In this document: positions 20,556 through 29,868 of the stretch, one piece after another
Layout: every line of letters begins with the position of its first letter
Numbering within the stretch: the first letter of the stretch is position 1
Assembly: GCF_011927905.1 (NCBI RefSeq)
Contig: NZ_JAATJL010000001.1
Coordinates: 1,178,001 to 1,242,000 of the forward strand
Reading direction: 5' to 3'
DNA length: 64,000 bases
From: Arthrobacter pigmenti
Lineage (GTDB): Bacteria; Actinomycetota; Actinomycetes; Actinomycetales; Micrococcaceae
Translations under genes and position numbers: made by a program
The notes under the pieces: generated by a model
The model's input: the letters and a program-made list of their open reading frames with translations, nothing else
What the model was told of the DNA's origin: nothing
Databases searched by the model: none

Positions 20556-20581
20556 TTCATCTGCGCCACGATCCGGACATG

Positions 20582-20615
20582 ACGACGACGGCACTCGGGT
20601 GAGTGCCGCCGTCGT
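20582..20615 (-). terminator. hairpin terminator of the VOC gene
   Basis: ACGACGACGGCACT (20582-20595) pairs with AGTGCCGCCGTCGT (20602-20615), 14 bp with one mismatch and a 6-base loop. It lies just past the VOC gene stop in the minus direction and ahead of the GntR promoter. Confidence 0.65.
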
Positions 20616-20634
20616 GGTTGGTGCGTGCCTGTAA

Positions 20635-21072
20635 TCAGGCTTCCTGCGGGTACTTCTCCTGCACAGCCGCCCAGTCCCCGGTCTGCGCGATCGGATCCAT
20701 CCAGAGGATCTCCCAGGAGTGGCCGTCCGGGTCCGCGAAGGTGCGGGAGCGCATGAAGCCGTAGTCCTGCGGCTTGCCCTCGGTGCCGCCGGCCGCCAAT
20801 GCCTTCTCCACGAGCTCGTCAATTTCCTCGGGGGAGTCGACGCTGATCGCGTTCAGCACCGCCGACGTCGTTGTGGTGTCGGCGATCTCCTTGTCGGTGA
20901 ACTGCCTGAAGTGATCGTGGGTCAGGATCATGATGTAGATGTTCTCGCTCACAACGATGGATCCGGCGTTGTCGTCGCTGAACGCCGGGTTCAGCGACCA
21001 ACCGAAGCTGGTGTAGAAGTCCTTCGACTTCTGCAGGTCCTTCACGGGGAGGTTGATGAATACGCTGGTCAC
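20635..21072 (-). CDS. VOC (glyoxalase/bleomycin-resistance fold) family protein
   Basis: A 145-residue protein with the paired beta-alpha-beta-beta-beta units of the vicinal-oxygen-chelate fold: FINLPVKDLQKSKDFYTSFGW at the N-terminus and ADPDGHSWEILWMD at the C-terminus. It belongs to the group annotated as lactoylglutathione lyase-like, of unknown substrate. AGAAGGAGAGCACAG precedes the ATG. It is divergent from the sigma-factor gene at 21208. Confidence 0.88.
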   Translation of the reverse strand: MTSVFINLPVKDLQKSKDFYTSFGWSLNPAFSDDNAGSIVVSENIYIMILTHDHFRQFTDKEIADTTTTSAVLNAISVDSPEEIDELVEKALAAGGTEGKPQDYGFMRSRTFADPDGHSWEILWMDPIAQTGDWAAVQEKYPQEA

Positions 21073-21207
21073 TGTGCTCTCCTTCTAACGGGTTTCCGGC
21101 GGCGTGGATGCTCGCTTACCCAGTAGACGGCGCCTTTCGCGAAAAATCATCGGTTCAGTCGCAAAATTCCTGCGAACTTTCCATGAAGTGCCACTACGCT
21201 CGGACCT

Positions 21208-22203
21208 ATGCACTCCACGATGGACCCGGAGCGGGTGGAAGAGCCGGTCGGATCGGTCGAGCAGGACCTTGAAACCTACCGGCGGGAACTGACCGGTTAC
21301 TGCTACCGCATGCTGGGCTCCGGATCGGAAGCGGAAGACGCGGTCCAGGAGACCATGATCAAGGCGTGGAACGGCCGGGACTCATTCGGCGGACGCTCTT
21401 CCACCCGGACGTGGCTCTACAGGGTCGCCCACAACGTATGCATCGACATGTTGCGCAGCCCGCAGCGGCGCGCGCGCCCGATGGAGCTCGGACCGTCGAC
21501 ACCCACGTCCGAAGCCGTGCTGGGCGCGCCATTGCCGGAGGGCGTCTTCGTGCAGCCCATCGCGGACGGGAAGGTTATCGACCTGACAGCCGATCCGGCC
21601 GACGTCGCGCTCGCAAGGGAATCGATCCGGCTCGCTTTCATTGCGGCGCTGCAGCACCTGCCGCCCCTGCAACGCTCGGTCCTGATCCTGTGCGAGGTTC
21701 TGGCATGGAAAGCAAGTGAGGCTGCGGCCCTCCTGGAACAGACCGTGGCGGCTGTGAACAGCGCGCTGCAGCGCGCACGGAAGACGCTGGCAGCCCGGCG
21801 CGGGCCGTCGTTGATGTCCACTATGGACAGTCGGCACTCGGTTCTGCTCGAACAGTACGTCGAGGCCTTCGAGACCTACGACATTGACCGGCTGGTGTCG
21901 CTACTGCGCGATGACGCCGTCCTGTCCATGCCTCCGTTCAACCTGTGGCTCAGCGGGCCGGAGGACTGCGCGGCCTGGTTCCTGGGCAAGGGAATCGTCT
22001 GCAAGGACAGCAGGCTCCTGCCCGTTATGGTGAACGGCACCGCGGGGTTTGGTGCCTACCATTTTGTCGAGCCCGGCCTCTGGGAGCCCTTCGCCGTCCA
22101 GGTCATCGAAACGCGCGAGGGAAAGATAGTCGGCCACCACAACTTCCTCTACCCGGAACTGTTTCCGGCGTTCGGACTACCGGAGAAAGTGGACGAGCGC
22201 TAG
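21208..22203 (+). CDS. ECF sigma factor with C-terminal SnoaL-like domain
   Basis: 331 residues. Region 2 is RELTGYCYRMLGSGSEAEDAVQ plus RSSTRTWLYRVAHNVCIDM; region 4 is LPPLQRSVLILCEVLAWKASEAA with an HTH. Residues about 210-331 are a SnoaL/NTF2-like fold starting at LLEQYVEAFETYDIDRLV. This architecture matches actinobacterial SigG/SigJ-type factors in which the C-terminal domain, not a separate anti-sigma factor, modulates activity. ATG 21208 or 21223 could start it; neither has a strong ribosome-binding site. Confidence 0.88.
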   Translation: MHSTMDPERVEEPVGSVEQDLETYRRELTGYCYRMLGSGSEAEDAVQETMIKAWNGRDSFGGRSSTRTWLYRVAHNVCIDMLRSPQRRARPMELGPSTPTSEAVLGAPLPEGVFVQPIADGKVIDLTADPADVALARESIRLAFIAALQHLPPLQRSVLILCEVLAWKASEAAALLEQTVAAVNSALQRARKTLAARRGPSLMSTMDSRHSVLLEQYVEAFETYDIDRLVSLLRDDAVLSMPPFNLWLSGPEDCAAWFLGKGIVCKDSRLLPVMVNGTAGFGAYHFVEPGLWEPFAVQVIETREGKIVGHHNFLYPELFPAFGLPEKVDER

Positions 22204-22210
22204 GTAAGCT

Positions 22211-22936
22211 TTAGCGGCTCCAGGTGTATTCAAGCTCGGGCCGGCCCCTGGTTCCATAGCGCGGCATGCGCCGTGCGGACCCGCTGTCGGCGAGGTACTC
22301 AAGGTACCGGCGCGCCGTGACGCGGGACAGCTCCAGCGAGGAGGCGACCTCCACCGCCGACACCGGTTCTTTCGCTGAGGAGAGGAAGGACACGACGGCG
22401 CGCAGGGTCTCGTCGGAAAGCCCCTTCGGAAGGCTGCCCTGCGAGGGCGGGCGCAGTGCCGCAAGGGCGTTGTCGACTTCGGACTGGGTGGTCGACGACG
22501 CCTGCGCGTGGAGACTGTCCCGGAACTGCCGGTAGTTACCCAGTTTCTCGCTGAACGCCGAATAGGTGAACGGCTTGATCAGGTACTGCACAATGCCCGA
22601 GGAGATCGCCGACCGGACCACGGCCAGGTCCCGCACTGCGGTGATCGCAATGACGTCGACGGCACTGCCCGAGCCCCGAATTCTGCGAATGATGTCCAGC
22701 CCATGCAGGTCGGGCAGGTTCATGTCGAGCAGCACCAAATCAATACCGCCGACGACGCCGGCGCCCGGCTCGCGCCCCCTGCGCAGCATAGCCAGCGCCT
22801 CCGAACCGGTACCTGCCGTGCCGGCAAGCTCGAATCCGTTGAGGCGCTGCACGTACAGCGCATGGGCCTCGGCAGCGATCGGATCGTCTTCGACCACGAG
22901 CACCCGGATGGGGAGTTCCCCCGCATTCTCAACCAT
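22211..22936 (-). CDS. response regulator, CitB/DcuR type
   Basis: 241 residues. The receiver domain (about 10-130) has acidic pocket VVEDDP, phospho-acceptor Asp in LVLLDMNLPDLHG, and the conserved Lys in YLIKPFTYSAF. The C-terminal DNA-binding domain has an HTH (SAVEVASSLELSRVTARRYLEYL). This is the regulator class paired with CitA/DcuS kinases for C4-dicarboxylate or citrate uptake. It overlaps the kinase gene by 8 bases. Confidence 0.9.
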   Translation of the reverse strand: MVENAGELPIRVLVVEDDPIAAEAHALYVQRLNGFELAGTAGTGSEALAMLRRGREPGAGVVGGIDLVLLDMNLPDLHGLDIIRRIRGSGSAVDVIAITAVRDLAVVRSAISSGIVQYLIKPFTYSAFSEKLGNYRQFRDSLHAQASSTTQSEVDNALAALRPPSQGSLPKGLSDETLRAVVSFLSSAKEPVSAVEVASSLELSRVTARRYLEYLADSGSARRMPRYGTRGRPELEYTWSR

Positions 22937-24542
22937 GGGCGTCAGCCTTCCGCCCCTCTGATCCTGCGGTGGGCAGGCTCACCGTGAAGTGGGCGCCGTC
23001 GTCGTTGGCTACCCTGACGGTGCCGCCCAGCCTGTTCACCGCCTGGCGGACCAACGCCAGCCCCAGCCCGCGAGCGCCTGCAGCGCCCTTGGAACTGAAG
23101 CCGAGGGTGAAGATCTCTTCCTGCTCGGCATCGGTCAGGCCTGCCCCGCTGTCGGCTACGTCGATGATGATTGTTCCCGGGTCCGCCTGCGCGGTCCCGA
23201 TGGACAGCGTGACCGCGCGGTTCTGCGAGGAGGCTGCGGCGTCGAACGCGTTGTCCAGCAGGTTCCCGATGATGGTGACCAGGTCCCTGGGATCCATGCC
23301 CTGGGTCTCCAGCCTTCCGGCAACGTCGATGGCCAGGCGAAGGCCACGCTCATTCGCCTGGGCCGCTTTGCCGACGAGCAGCGCGGTAATGAACGGCTCA
23401 TCGATCGCAGCGACCACCTCGTCGGTGAGCTGCTGAGACTGCTCCAGGTCCTTGGTCGCGAACTCGAGGGCTTCCGCACGGCGGTCCAACTCGATCAGGG
23501 AGACGATTGTGTGAAGCCGGTTCGCATGCTCATGCGTCTGGGCGCGCAGGGCACCCGTCAGGGTGCGCATGGTCTGCACCTCATCGGACAGCGCCTCAAG
23601 TTCGGTGTGATCACGGATGGTGGTCACCGTACCCAGCGGTTTGGCGGCGGCGTCGGGGACAGCGGGCTCCTGGTTGACCACCAGCACGCGGTCGTCCGTA
23701 ACGTGGAACTCCCCGCTCGCACGGCGCCCGCTCGTGAGCAGGTCGCTGATGGACGGCGGCAGCCCGACGTCGGCGGCGTGCCTGGGGTGGCCGGGAACGG
23801 CAGGCGGGAGATTGAGCAGGGCTGCGGCCTGATCGTTGTACAGCACCAGTTCACCCCGCGGGTTCGTCAGAACCAGCCCGTCCCGGACGGAGTGGAGCAC
23901 AGAGTCGTAGAACACGAACATGCGCGAAAGCTGTTCTGTCCCGAGGCCTAGCGTTGCCCGGCGCAGGTGACGGCTGAGCAGCAGTGACACGATCGTGCCC
24001 GCCGTCAACGCGCCAAGGGCAATCAGCCAGACCAGGGGAAGCTGGGCATTACGGGCAATGGACACCGTGTCCACGGTCACGCCGGCCGAGACGAGGGCAG
24101 TGACGTCGTCGTCGTTCGTTAGGACGGGAACGATGGCCCGGACCGACGGGCCCAACGTCCCCGTGAAGACTTCCACATGCGAGTCGCCGGCGAGCGCCTG
24201 ATCGACCGAGCCGATGTACTCTCCGCCGATCTCACTTTCGTTGCGGTGCGTGTAGCGGGTGCGGTCGGTATCCATAATCGTCACGAAGTCCACGCCCAGT
24301 TCATCCATGACCTGGGCCGCGTAGGGCTGCAGTACCGTGCTCGGATTGGGGCTCTGCACGGCGTTCAGGACGAACGGATCATTGGCGAAGGTCGTCGCTA
24401 CCGCGAGCATCCGCTGCGAGGCCGCGTCGAACGTGTTCTCCTCTGCGTCCAGATAGAGGACCCAGGAGATTGTCGAGGTCAACGCGAGCACGAAGACGAG
24501 TTGCCCCACAAAGAACTGGCGGGCAAGGCTCCACCTCTTCAT
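22929..24542 (-). CDS. sensor histidine kinase, CitA/DcuS type
   Basis: 537 residues. A first membrane helix at about 12-33, an extracytoplasmic sensing domain to about 170, a second helix at about 172-195, a cytoplasmic PAS domain, then the kinase core. The H-box is QTHEHANRLHTIVSLIELDRR. N, G1 and G2 boxes are NLLDNAFDAA, DSGAGL and GARGLGLALVRQ. ATG 24542 has AAAGGAG seven bases upstream. It is divergent from the dctA-like gene, which it most likely controls. Confidence 0.9.
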   Translation of the reverse strand: MKRWSLARQFFVGQLVFVLALTSTISWVLYLDAEENTFDAASQRMLAVATTFANDPFVLNAVQSPNPSTVLQPYAAQVMDELGVDFVTIMDTDRTRYTHRNESEIGGEYIGSVDQALAGDSHVEVFTGTLGPSVRAIVPVLTNDDDVTALVSAGVTVDTVSIARNAQLPLVWLIALGALTAGTIVSLLLSRHLRRATLGLGTEQLSRMFVFYDSVLHSVRDGLVLTNPRGELVLYNDQAAALLNLPPAVPGHPRHAADVGLPPSISDLLTSGRRASGEFHVTDDRVLVVNQEPAVPDAAAKPLGTVTTIRDHTELEALSDEVQTMRTLTGALRAQTHEHANRLHTIVSLIELDRRAEALEFATKDLEQSQQLTDEVVAAIDEPFITALLVGKAAQANERGLRLAIDVAGRLETQGMDPRDLVTIIGNLLDNAFDAAASSQNRAVTLSIGTAQADPGTIIIDVADSGAGLTDAEQEEIFTLGFSSKGAAGARGLGLALVRQAVNRLGGTVRVANDDGAHFTVSLPTAGSEGRKADAHG

Positions 24543-24689
24543 CCTCACACTCCTTTTCGCCTCCGTCGATGCCCCGGATTTCCAGCCCCGGCGAACAGTA
24601 TGAACGCAATGGTGACCCACATCACTGTAACGCCGCACGATAGGTAGCGACCCGGCCAAAGGGCCGCATACCAGCATAAGGAGTTGCAC

Positions 24690-26120
24690 ATGGCGAAGAC
24701 GCCAGCACAGGCTGCCTCAGCAGCAGCCAAGCCACGGAAAAGGATCGACAAGACCCACACGCTCTATATCGCTGTCATTGCGGCAGTCATCCTCGGTGCA
24801 GTCCTCGGGCTGGTCGCGCCGGAAGTCGCAGTCGCGATGAAGCCGATTGGCACAGCGTTCATCGGGCTCATCAAGATGATGATCGCGCCGATCATCTTCT
24901 GCACCATCGTGCTCGGCATCGGGTCGATCGCCAAGGCGGCGACAGTCGGCAAAGTCGGCGGCCTCGCACTTGGATATTTCATGCTCATGTCGACCTTCGC
25001 GCTCGGCATCGGTCTCGTCGTCGGAAACATTGTGCAGCCCGGGTCCGGACTCGATATCTCCAACGCCTCCTATGACGAATCCGCGCTCGCCGAGTCCGAG
25101 GGCACCGTTGACTTCCTGCTCGGGATCATCCCGGACACGCTGCTCTCATCACTGACGGGCACCAGCATCCTGCAGACCCTCTTCGTTGCGCTGCTGGTCG
25201 GTTTCGCGCTGCAGAAGATGGGATCTGCCGGTAAGCCGATCCTCCGCGGTATCGGGCACATCCAAGCCCTGGTCTTCCGGATCCTCATCATGGTCATGTG
25301 GCTGGCGCCCATCGGAGCGTTCGGTGCGATTGCCGCCGTCGTCGGGGAAACCGGGGTCCAGGCGATCGTGAGCATGTTCACTCTGATGGCCGCCTTCTAC
25401 GTAACGTGCATCATCTTCATTGTTGTGATCCTGGGCGGACTGCTGAAGCTCGTCACCGGCGTCAACATCTTCAAGCTGATGAAGTACCTCGGTAGGGAAT
25501 ACCTGCTGATCTTCTCGACCTCGTCTTCCGAGGCGGCGCTGCCCCGCCTGATCGCGAAGATGGAGCACCTGGGTGTCTCGAAGCCGGTTGTCGGCGTCAC
25601 GGTTCCCACCGGCTACTCCTTCAACCTGGACGGCACCGCGATCTACCTGACGATGGCCTCACTGTTCGTTGCATCAGCCCTCGGCACGCCGCTTGCCCTC
25701 GGCGAGCAGATCTCGCTGCTGATCTTCATGATCATCGCTTCCAAGGGCGCAGCCGGCGTCACCGGTGCAGGCCTGGCCACTCTGGCAGGCGGACTGCAGT
25801 CGCACCGGCCGAACCTGGTGGACGGTGTTGGTCTGATTGTCGGCATTGACCGCTTCATGTCCGAAGCACGCGCACTGACCAACTTCACCGGCAACGCCGT
25901 CGCCACCCTGCTGATCGGCACCTGGACCAAGGAGATTGAGCGCGGCCAGGTGGACGAGGTGCTGGCAGGAAACCTCCCATTCGACGAATCGACCATGAGC
26001 GCCGGCCACTTCGAGGACGCCCATGCGGACACAGCCGAAGACGGCGCCGAGACGAAGACCGACATCGCCGAAGCGCACCTCGACGGGCGCGAAGGGGAGC
26101 GCGTAGGCGCGACCCGCTAG
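24690..26120 (+). CDS. dctA: dicarboxylate/cation symporter, DctA-like (DAACS family)
   Basis: A 476-residue multi-pass membrane carrier. Family hallmarks are present: the serine-rich motif TSSSEAALPRL, the PTGYSFNLDGTAIYL substrate-site helix and SKGAAGVTGAGLATLAG. A charged tail of about 50 residues ends the protein. DctA carries succinate, fumarate and malate with H+ or Na+; glutamate carriers share the fold, so the substrate call leans on the adjacent CitA/CitB genes. ATG 24690 has AAGGAG six bases upstream. Confidence 0.88.
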   Translation: MAKTPAQAASAAAKPRKRIDKTHTLYIAVIAAVILGAVLGLVAPEVAVAMKPIGTAFIGLIKMMIAPIIFCTIVLGIGSIAKAATVGKVGGLALGYFMLMSTFALGIGLVVGNIVQPGSGLDISNASYDESALAESEGTVDFLLGIIPDTLLSSLTGTSILQTLFVALLVGFALQKMGSAGKPILRGIGHIQALVFRILIMVMWLAPIGAFGAIAAVVGETGVQAIVSMFTLMAAFYVTCIIFIVVILGGLLKLVTGVNIFKLMKYLGREYLLIFSTSSSEAALPRLIAKMEHLGVSKPVVGVTVPTGYSFNLDGTAIYLTMASLFVASALGTPLALGEQISLLIFMIIASKGAAGVTGAGLATLAGGLQSHRPNLVDGVGLIVGIDRFMSEARALTNFTGNAVATLLIGTWTKEIERGQVDEVLAGNLPFDESTMSAGHFEDAHADTAEDGAETKTDIAEAHLDGREGERVGATR

Positions 26121-26132
26121 AACGCATCGACT

Positions 26133-26180
26133 GGGCAGGACACGCCGCTTCAGATTCGCCTGAAGCGGCGTGTCCTGCCC
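26133..26180 (+). terminator. long perfect hairpin after dctA
   Basis: A perfect 21-bp stem: the arm at 26133-26153 (GGGCAGGACACGCCG...) and its complement at 26160-26180, with a 6-base loop ATTCGC. It begins 12 bases after the dctA stop. No T tract follows (GTTCGTTGGGG), as is common for actinobacterial terminators. Confidence 0.8.
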
Positions 26181-26349
26181 GTTCGTTGGGGTGAAAGTTC
26201 CAGTCGATTGCGAAAGCTTGAACCTCAGCTTGAGACTCAAGGCTCGCGCACCGTGAGTCCGGTATTTCCACGGCTCAGTGTGGCAGCGGTTGTAACGTGG
26301 TGAAGCAAGCGAGCAGTAACTTGTTGCTGGACAAGCACTAGACGGAAGC

Positions 26350-27249
26350 GTGGATAGATACGTGAGTAGCGAACAGGGTTCCACAACTCTGAAGGACGCA
26401 ACCGACTCAGAGATTGGCCCCACCGGACGTCCGGTCACCGAATTTCCCGAGCCGCCGGTCCTGGCCTCGCACGGACCCGCGCGTGTTATCGCGATGGTGA
26501 ACCAGAAGGGTGGCGTCGGTAAGACCACCTCCACCATCAACCTCGGAGCTGCGCTCGCCGAAGCCGGCCGCCGCGTCCTCCTGGTCGACTTCGATCCGCA
26601 GGGCGCGCTCTCCGCAGGGCTCGGCACCAACCCGCATGAGCTGGACGTCACCGTCTACAACGTCCTCATGGACCGCAAAGTCAATATCGAGGACGCCATC
26701 CAGCGAACCGGCGTCGAGAATATCGATTTACTGCCGGCCAACATCGATCTCTCCGCAGCTGAAGTGCAGCTGGTCAACGAGGTAGCCCGCGAGCAGGTCC
26801 TGGACCGCGCACTGCGCAAGGTCGAGGACAACTACGACGTCATCCTGATCGATTGCCAGCCGTCCCTCGGCCTGCTGACTGTCAACGCACTCACTGCGGC
26901 GCACGGCGTTATCATCCCGCTGATCTGCGAGTTCTTCGCGCTCCGTGCCGTAGCCCTTCTGGTCGAGACGATCGAAAAGGTCCAGGACCGCCTCAACCCG
27001 CGCCTCCATGTGGATGGCGTGCTGGCCACGATGTATGACGCGCGGACCCTTCACAGCCGCGAGGTCATCGCCCGCCTGGTTGAGGCTTTCGGCGACAAGG
27101 TGTTCCAGACGGTCATCAAGCGCACCATCAAGTTCGCTGACGCCACGGTCGCCGCGGAACCGATCACCTCCTATGCGGGCAACCATGCGGGGGCCGACGC
27201 ATACCGGAACCTCGCGCGTGAACTCATCTCGCGCGGCGGCGCTCCCTAG
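26350..27249 (+). CDS. ParA family ATPase
   Basis: A 299-residue Walker-type ATPase that heads the scpAB operon. The deviant Walker A is MVNQKGGVGKTT, Walker A' is LLVDFDPQGALS, and Walker B is VILIDCQPSL. This ParA is conserved upstream of scpA in Actinobacteria and is distinct from the origin-proximal parA. GTG 26350 is the longest start; GTG 26362, giving a protein that begins SSEQGSTT, is equally likely. Confidence 0.9.
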   Translation: MDRYVSSEQGSTTLKDATDSEIGPTGRPVTEFPEPPVLASHGPARVIAMVNQKGGVGKTTSTINLGAALAEAGRRVLLVDFDPQGALSAGLGTNPHELDVTVYNVLMDRKVNIEDAIQRTGVENIDLLPANIDLSAAEVQLVNEVAREQVLDRALRKVEDNYDVILIDCQPSLGLLTVNALTAAHGVIIPLICEFFALRAVALLVETIEKVQDRLNPRLHVDGVLATMYDARTLHSREVIARLVEAFGDKVFQTVIKRTIKFADATVAAEPITSYAGNHAGADAYRNLARELISRGGAP

Positions 27250-27265
27250 CGGGGCCACCCTGCCA

Positions 27266-28132
27266 ATGGTGCAGGAAGCCAACGACGACGACGGCGCCGC
27301 CTCCCTCCCACCCGAGGCCGCCGGAACCGTCCGCTTCGAAGTCCGGCTCGATAACTTCAGTGGGCCCTTCGACCTGCTGCTGAGCCTGATCTCGAAGCAT
27401 GAACTGGATATCACCGAGATCGCCCTCGCCAGGGTCACGGACGAATTCATCGGGTACATACGGGCGCTCAGTGCAGCCGGGGATGATTTTTCACTTGATG
27501 AAGCGAGTGAATTCCTCGTCATCGCCGCCACCCTGCTGGATCTGAAGGCCGCGCGCCTATTGCCGTCCGGAGAGGTAGAGGACGAAGAGGACATCGCGCT
27601 CCTTGAGGCACGCGACCTGCTGTTCGCCAGGCTGCTGCAGTACAAGGCATTCAAGGAAATCGCGCGCTTCCTGGGGGAGCGGCTCGTCGAGGAAAGCAGG
27701 CGTTTCCCTCGCGATGTGGCGCTGGAACCAGGGTATGCGGCAATGATGCCGGAACTCTCCTGGCGAATGTCGCCGCCGGACTTTGCTGCGCTCGCTGCCA
27801 AGGCGCTTGAACCGCGTGAGCCTGCCCCTACGGAAGTGGGCATCGGGCACCTGCACGCCCCGGCGGTGAGCGTACGTGAGCAGGCGGACATCCTCGGGCA
27901 CCGGCTGCAGGAGCATGGAACGCTGTCTTTTCGCCAGCTGACTGCAGACGCGGACTCCCTGTTGGTAGTGGTTGCCCGGTTCCTGGCACTCCTGGAGATG
28001 TTCCGCGATACGGTCATCACGCTGGATCAGGCAGCGCCGCTGGGGGAGCTGACCGTGCGCTGGTCCGCCGGTGAGCGGGAATGGGACGCGTTGAGCATCA
28101 GCGAGGAATATGACGTGGATGTGTCTACGTAG
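27266..28132 (+). CDS. scpA: segregation and condensation protein A
   Basis: Kleisin subunit of the SMC-ScpAB condensin. It has 288 residues from ATG 27266. The N-terminal SMC-neck-binding region is VRLDNFSGPFDLLLSLI and KHELDITEIALARVTDEFI; the C-terminal winged helix binds the SMC head. The open frame extending back to 27008 lies inside the ParA gene and is not coding. The gap after parA is 16 bases. Confidence 0.93.
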   Translation: MVQEANDDDGAASLPPEAAGTVRFEVRLDNFSGPFDLLLSLISKHELDITEIALARVTDEFIGYIRALSAAGDDFSLDEASEFLVIAATLLDLKAARLLPSGEVEDEEDIALLEARDLLFARLLQYKAFKEIARFLGERLVEESRRFPRDVALEPGYAAMMPELSWRMSPPDFAALAAKALEPREPAPTEVGIGHLHAPAVSVREQADILGHRLQEHGTLSFRQLTADADSLLVVVARFLALLEMFRDTVITLDQAAPLGELTVRWSAGEREWDALSISEEYDVDVST

Positions 28133-28175
28133 GACAAATTGCCGGTTGCCGCGAATCTAGAGGAAGGAGAAGCAA

Positions 28176-28817
28176 GTGAGTGAGCAGACGGAGGAAGCAG
28201 CCTCTGGCACCGGCGCTGTGGATGTCGGCTCCCTGCCCGGCGGGGTCCCGGCAGCGGTGGAAGCCGTCCTCCTCGTCGTCGAGGAGCCGGTGACCGAAAT
28301 CCAGCTGGCCGCGGCTCTGGAGGTGCCGGTCGCTGAGGTCCGGGAGGCCCTCGAAGCGCTACGGGCGGAGTATGACGGCTATACTAATCAGGGTCCAGAT
28401 GCCGGATCACCACGACGCCGGGGTATTGAGCTTCGAAATGTCGCAGGCGGATGGCGGTTTTTCACGCGCGGCGACTTCGCCGCCGTCGTCGGACGCTTTG
28501 TCCTGGAAGGCCAGAGTGCGCGTCTTTCGCAGGCAGCCCTCGAGACCCTCGCGGTGATTGCATACCGGCAGCCGGTATCGCGTTCGCGGGTGTCAGCTAT
28601 CCGTGGAGTGAACGTGGACGGCGTGGTGCGGACACTCGTTCAGCGGGGGCTGATCGTTGATGTCGCCAATGATCCGGAGACCGGCGCCGTGCTCTACGGA
28701 ACCACTCCGCTTTTTCTGGAAAGATTGGGTATCGGCACCGTGGCCGATCTGCCGAAACTTTCACCGCATTTGCCCGGTCTTGAGAACCTGCAGGACTTCG
28801 ACGAGACCACGTACTAA
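28176..28817 (+). CDS. scpB: segregation and condensation protein B
   Basis: Second non-SMC subunit of condensin, 213 residues, made of two winged-helix domains. Conserved segments are VEAVLLVVEEPVTEIQLAAAL, LSQAALETLAVIAYRQPVSRS and the following RGVNVDGVVRTLVQRGLI. The GTG start has AGGAAGGAG at 28161-28169. It lies 43 bases after scpA. Confidence 0.93.
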   Translation: MSEQTEEAASGTGAVDVGSLPGGVPAAVEAVLLVVEEPVTEIQLAAALEVPVAEVREALEALRAEYDGYTNQGPDAGSPRRRGIELRNVAGGWRFFTRGDFAAVVGRFVLEGQSARLSQAALETLAVIAYRQPVSRSRVSAIRGVNVDGVVRTLVQRGLIVDVANDPETGAVLYGTTPLFLERLGIGTVADLPKLSPHLPGLENLQDFDETTY

Positions 28818-28836
28818 CCACAGCTAAGGACTTTCA

Positions 28837-29865
28837 ATGACACAGGCGCCCCGCTCCGGATCCGGAAGGAACCGCGCCGGCCGTAACAGTGCCCAGGACC
28901 CATCGGGGAAGACCGGACAAAACCGGGATGACGCGAAGACTGGGCGTGCCGGCAAAGGAACGGCCAGCGGGAAAGGCGCGCCGAAGGCTGCCGGCAAGGG
29001 GCAGAAGGGCACGGCTGGAACCGGTCAGAAGGGCTCGGCTCCATTCGCGAAGGAACGGTTCGGCCGCAGCCTTGGCCCCGTGCACCGTCCCCGCCGTCCC
29101 AAGGCGCCTCCCGTTGACCGGCTGGATGTCCACGATCCGGATGGTATCCGCCTTCAGAAGGTCATGGCCTCCGCCGGCGTCGCATCCCGCCGCGTATGCG
29201 AGGACATGATCCGCGAGGGCCGCGTCGAGGTGGACGGAAGCATTGTCACCGACCTCGGAGTCCGCGTGGACCCTGAGAAAGCGGCAATCCATGTGGACGG
29301 CATCCGTCTCCAGCTCAACGAGACAATGGTCTACTACGCATTCAACAAGCCCAAGGGCGTGGTTTCCACGATGGAAGACCCCGACGGCCGCCCGTGCATC
29401 ACTGATTTCCTGAAGAACCGCAAGGGCGAGCGCCTCTTCCATGTTGGCCGGCTCGACGTCGCAACCGAGGGCCTGCTGCTGCTGACCAACGACGGCGAAC
29501 TGACCAACCGCCTCACCCACCCTTCCTTCGAGGTGCCGAAGACCTACCTCGTGCAGGTCCGCGGTCCCATGGCGCACGGACTCGGCGCCCAGATGAAGGA
29601 AGGCATCGAGCTTGAGGACGGCATTGCGAAAGTCGACTCCTTCCGGCTTGTGGACTCAACGCCTGGTCACGTCCTGGTGGAGGTAGTGCTGCACTCGGGG
29701 CGCAACCGCGTAGTCCGCAGGTTATTCGACGCCATCGGGCACCCCGTGGAGCGGCTCGTCCGCACTCAGTTCGGCCCCATCCGCGTCGGCGATCAGCGTC
29801 AGGGCAGCATCCGCGTACTTGGCCGTCAGGAAGTTGGGCACCTCCTGGCCGCTGTGGAGCTGTAG
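28837..29865 (+). CDS. rluB: 23S rRNA pseudouridine synthase, RluB type
   Basis: A 342-residue protein of the RsuA/RluB/E/F family. A basic, Gly/Lys-rich, probably disordered N-terminus (1 to about 95) precedes an S4 RNA-binding domain (IRLQKVMASAGVASRRVCEDM) and the catalytic domain with GRLDVATEGLLLLTNDG, whose Asp is the nucleophile. RluB modifies one uridine in the large-subunit peptidyl-transferase region; the exact site is inferred from the family. It is part of the scpAB-tyrA-cmk-der operon. Confidence 0.9.
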   Translation: MTQAPRSGSGRNRAGRNSAQDPSGKTGQNRDDAKTGRAGKGTASGKGAPKAAGKGQKGTAGTGQKGSAPFAKERFGRSLGPVHRPRRPKAPPVDRLDVHDPDGIRLQKVMASAGVASRRVCEDMIREGRVEVDGSIVTDLGVRVDPEKAAIHVDGIRLQLNETMVYYAFNKPKGVVSTMEDPDGRPCITDFLKNRKGERLFHVGRLDVATEGLLLLTNDGELTNRLTHPSFEVPKTYLVQVRGPMAHGLGAQMKEGIELEDGIAKVDSFRLVDSTPGHVLVEVVLHSGRNRVVRRLFDAIGHPVERLVRTQFGPIRVGDQRQGSIRVLGRQEVGHLLAAVEL

Positions 29866-29868
29866 GCG

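Noticed and set aside
26728..28020. 430-codon minus-strand frame opposite parA/scpA
   Set aside because: Antisense to conserved genes; Ser/Arg-rich composition typical of a shadow frame.
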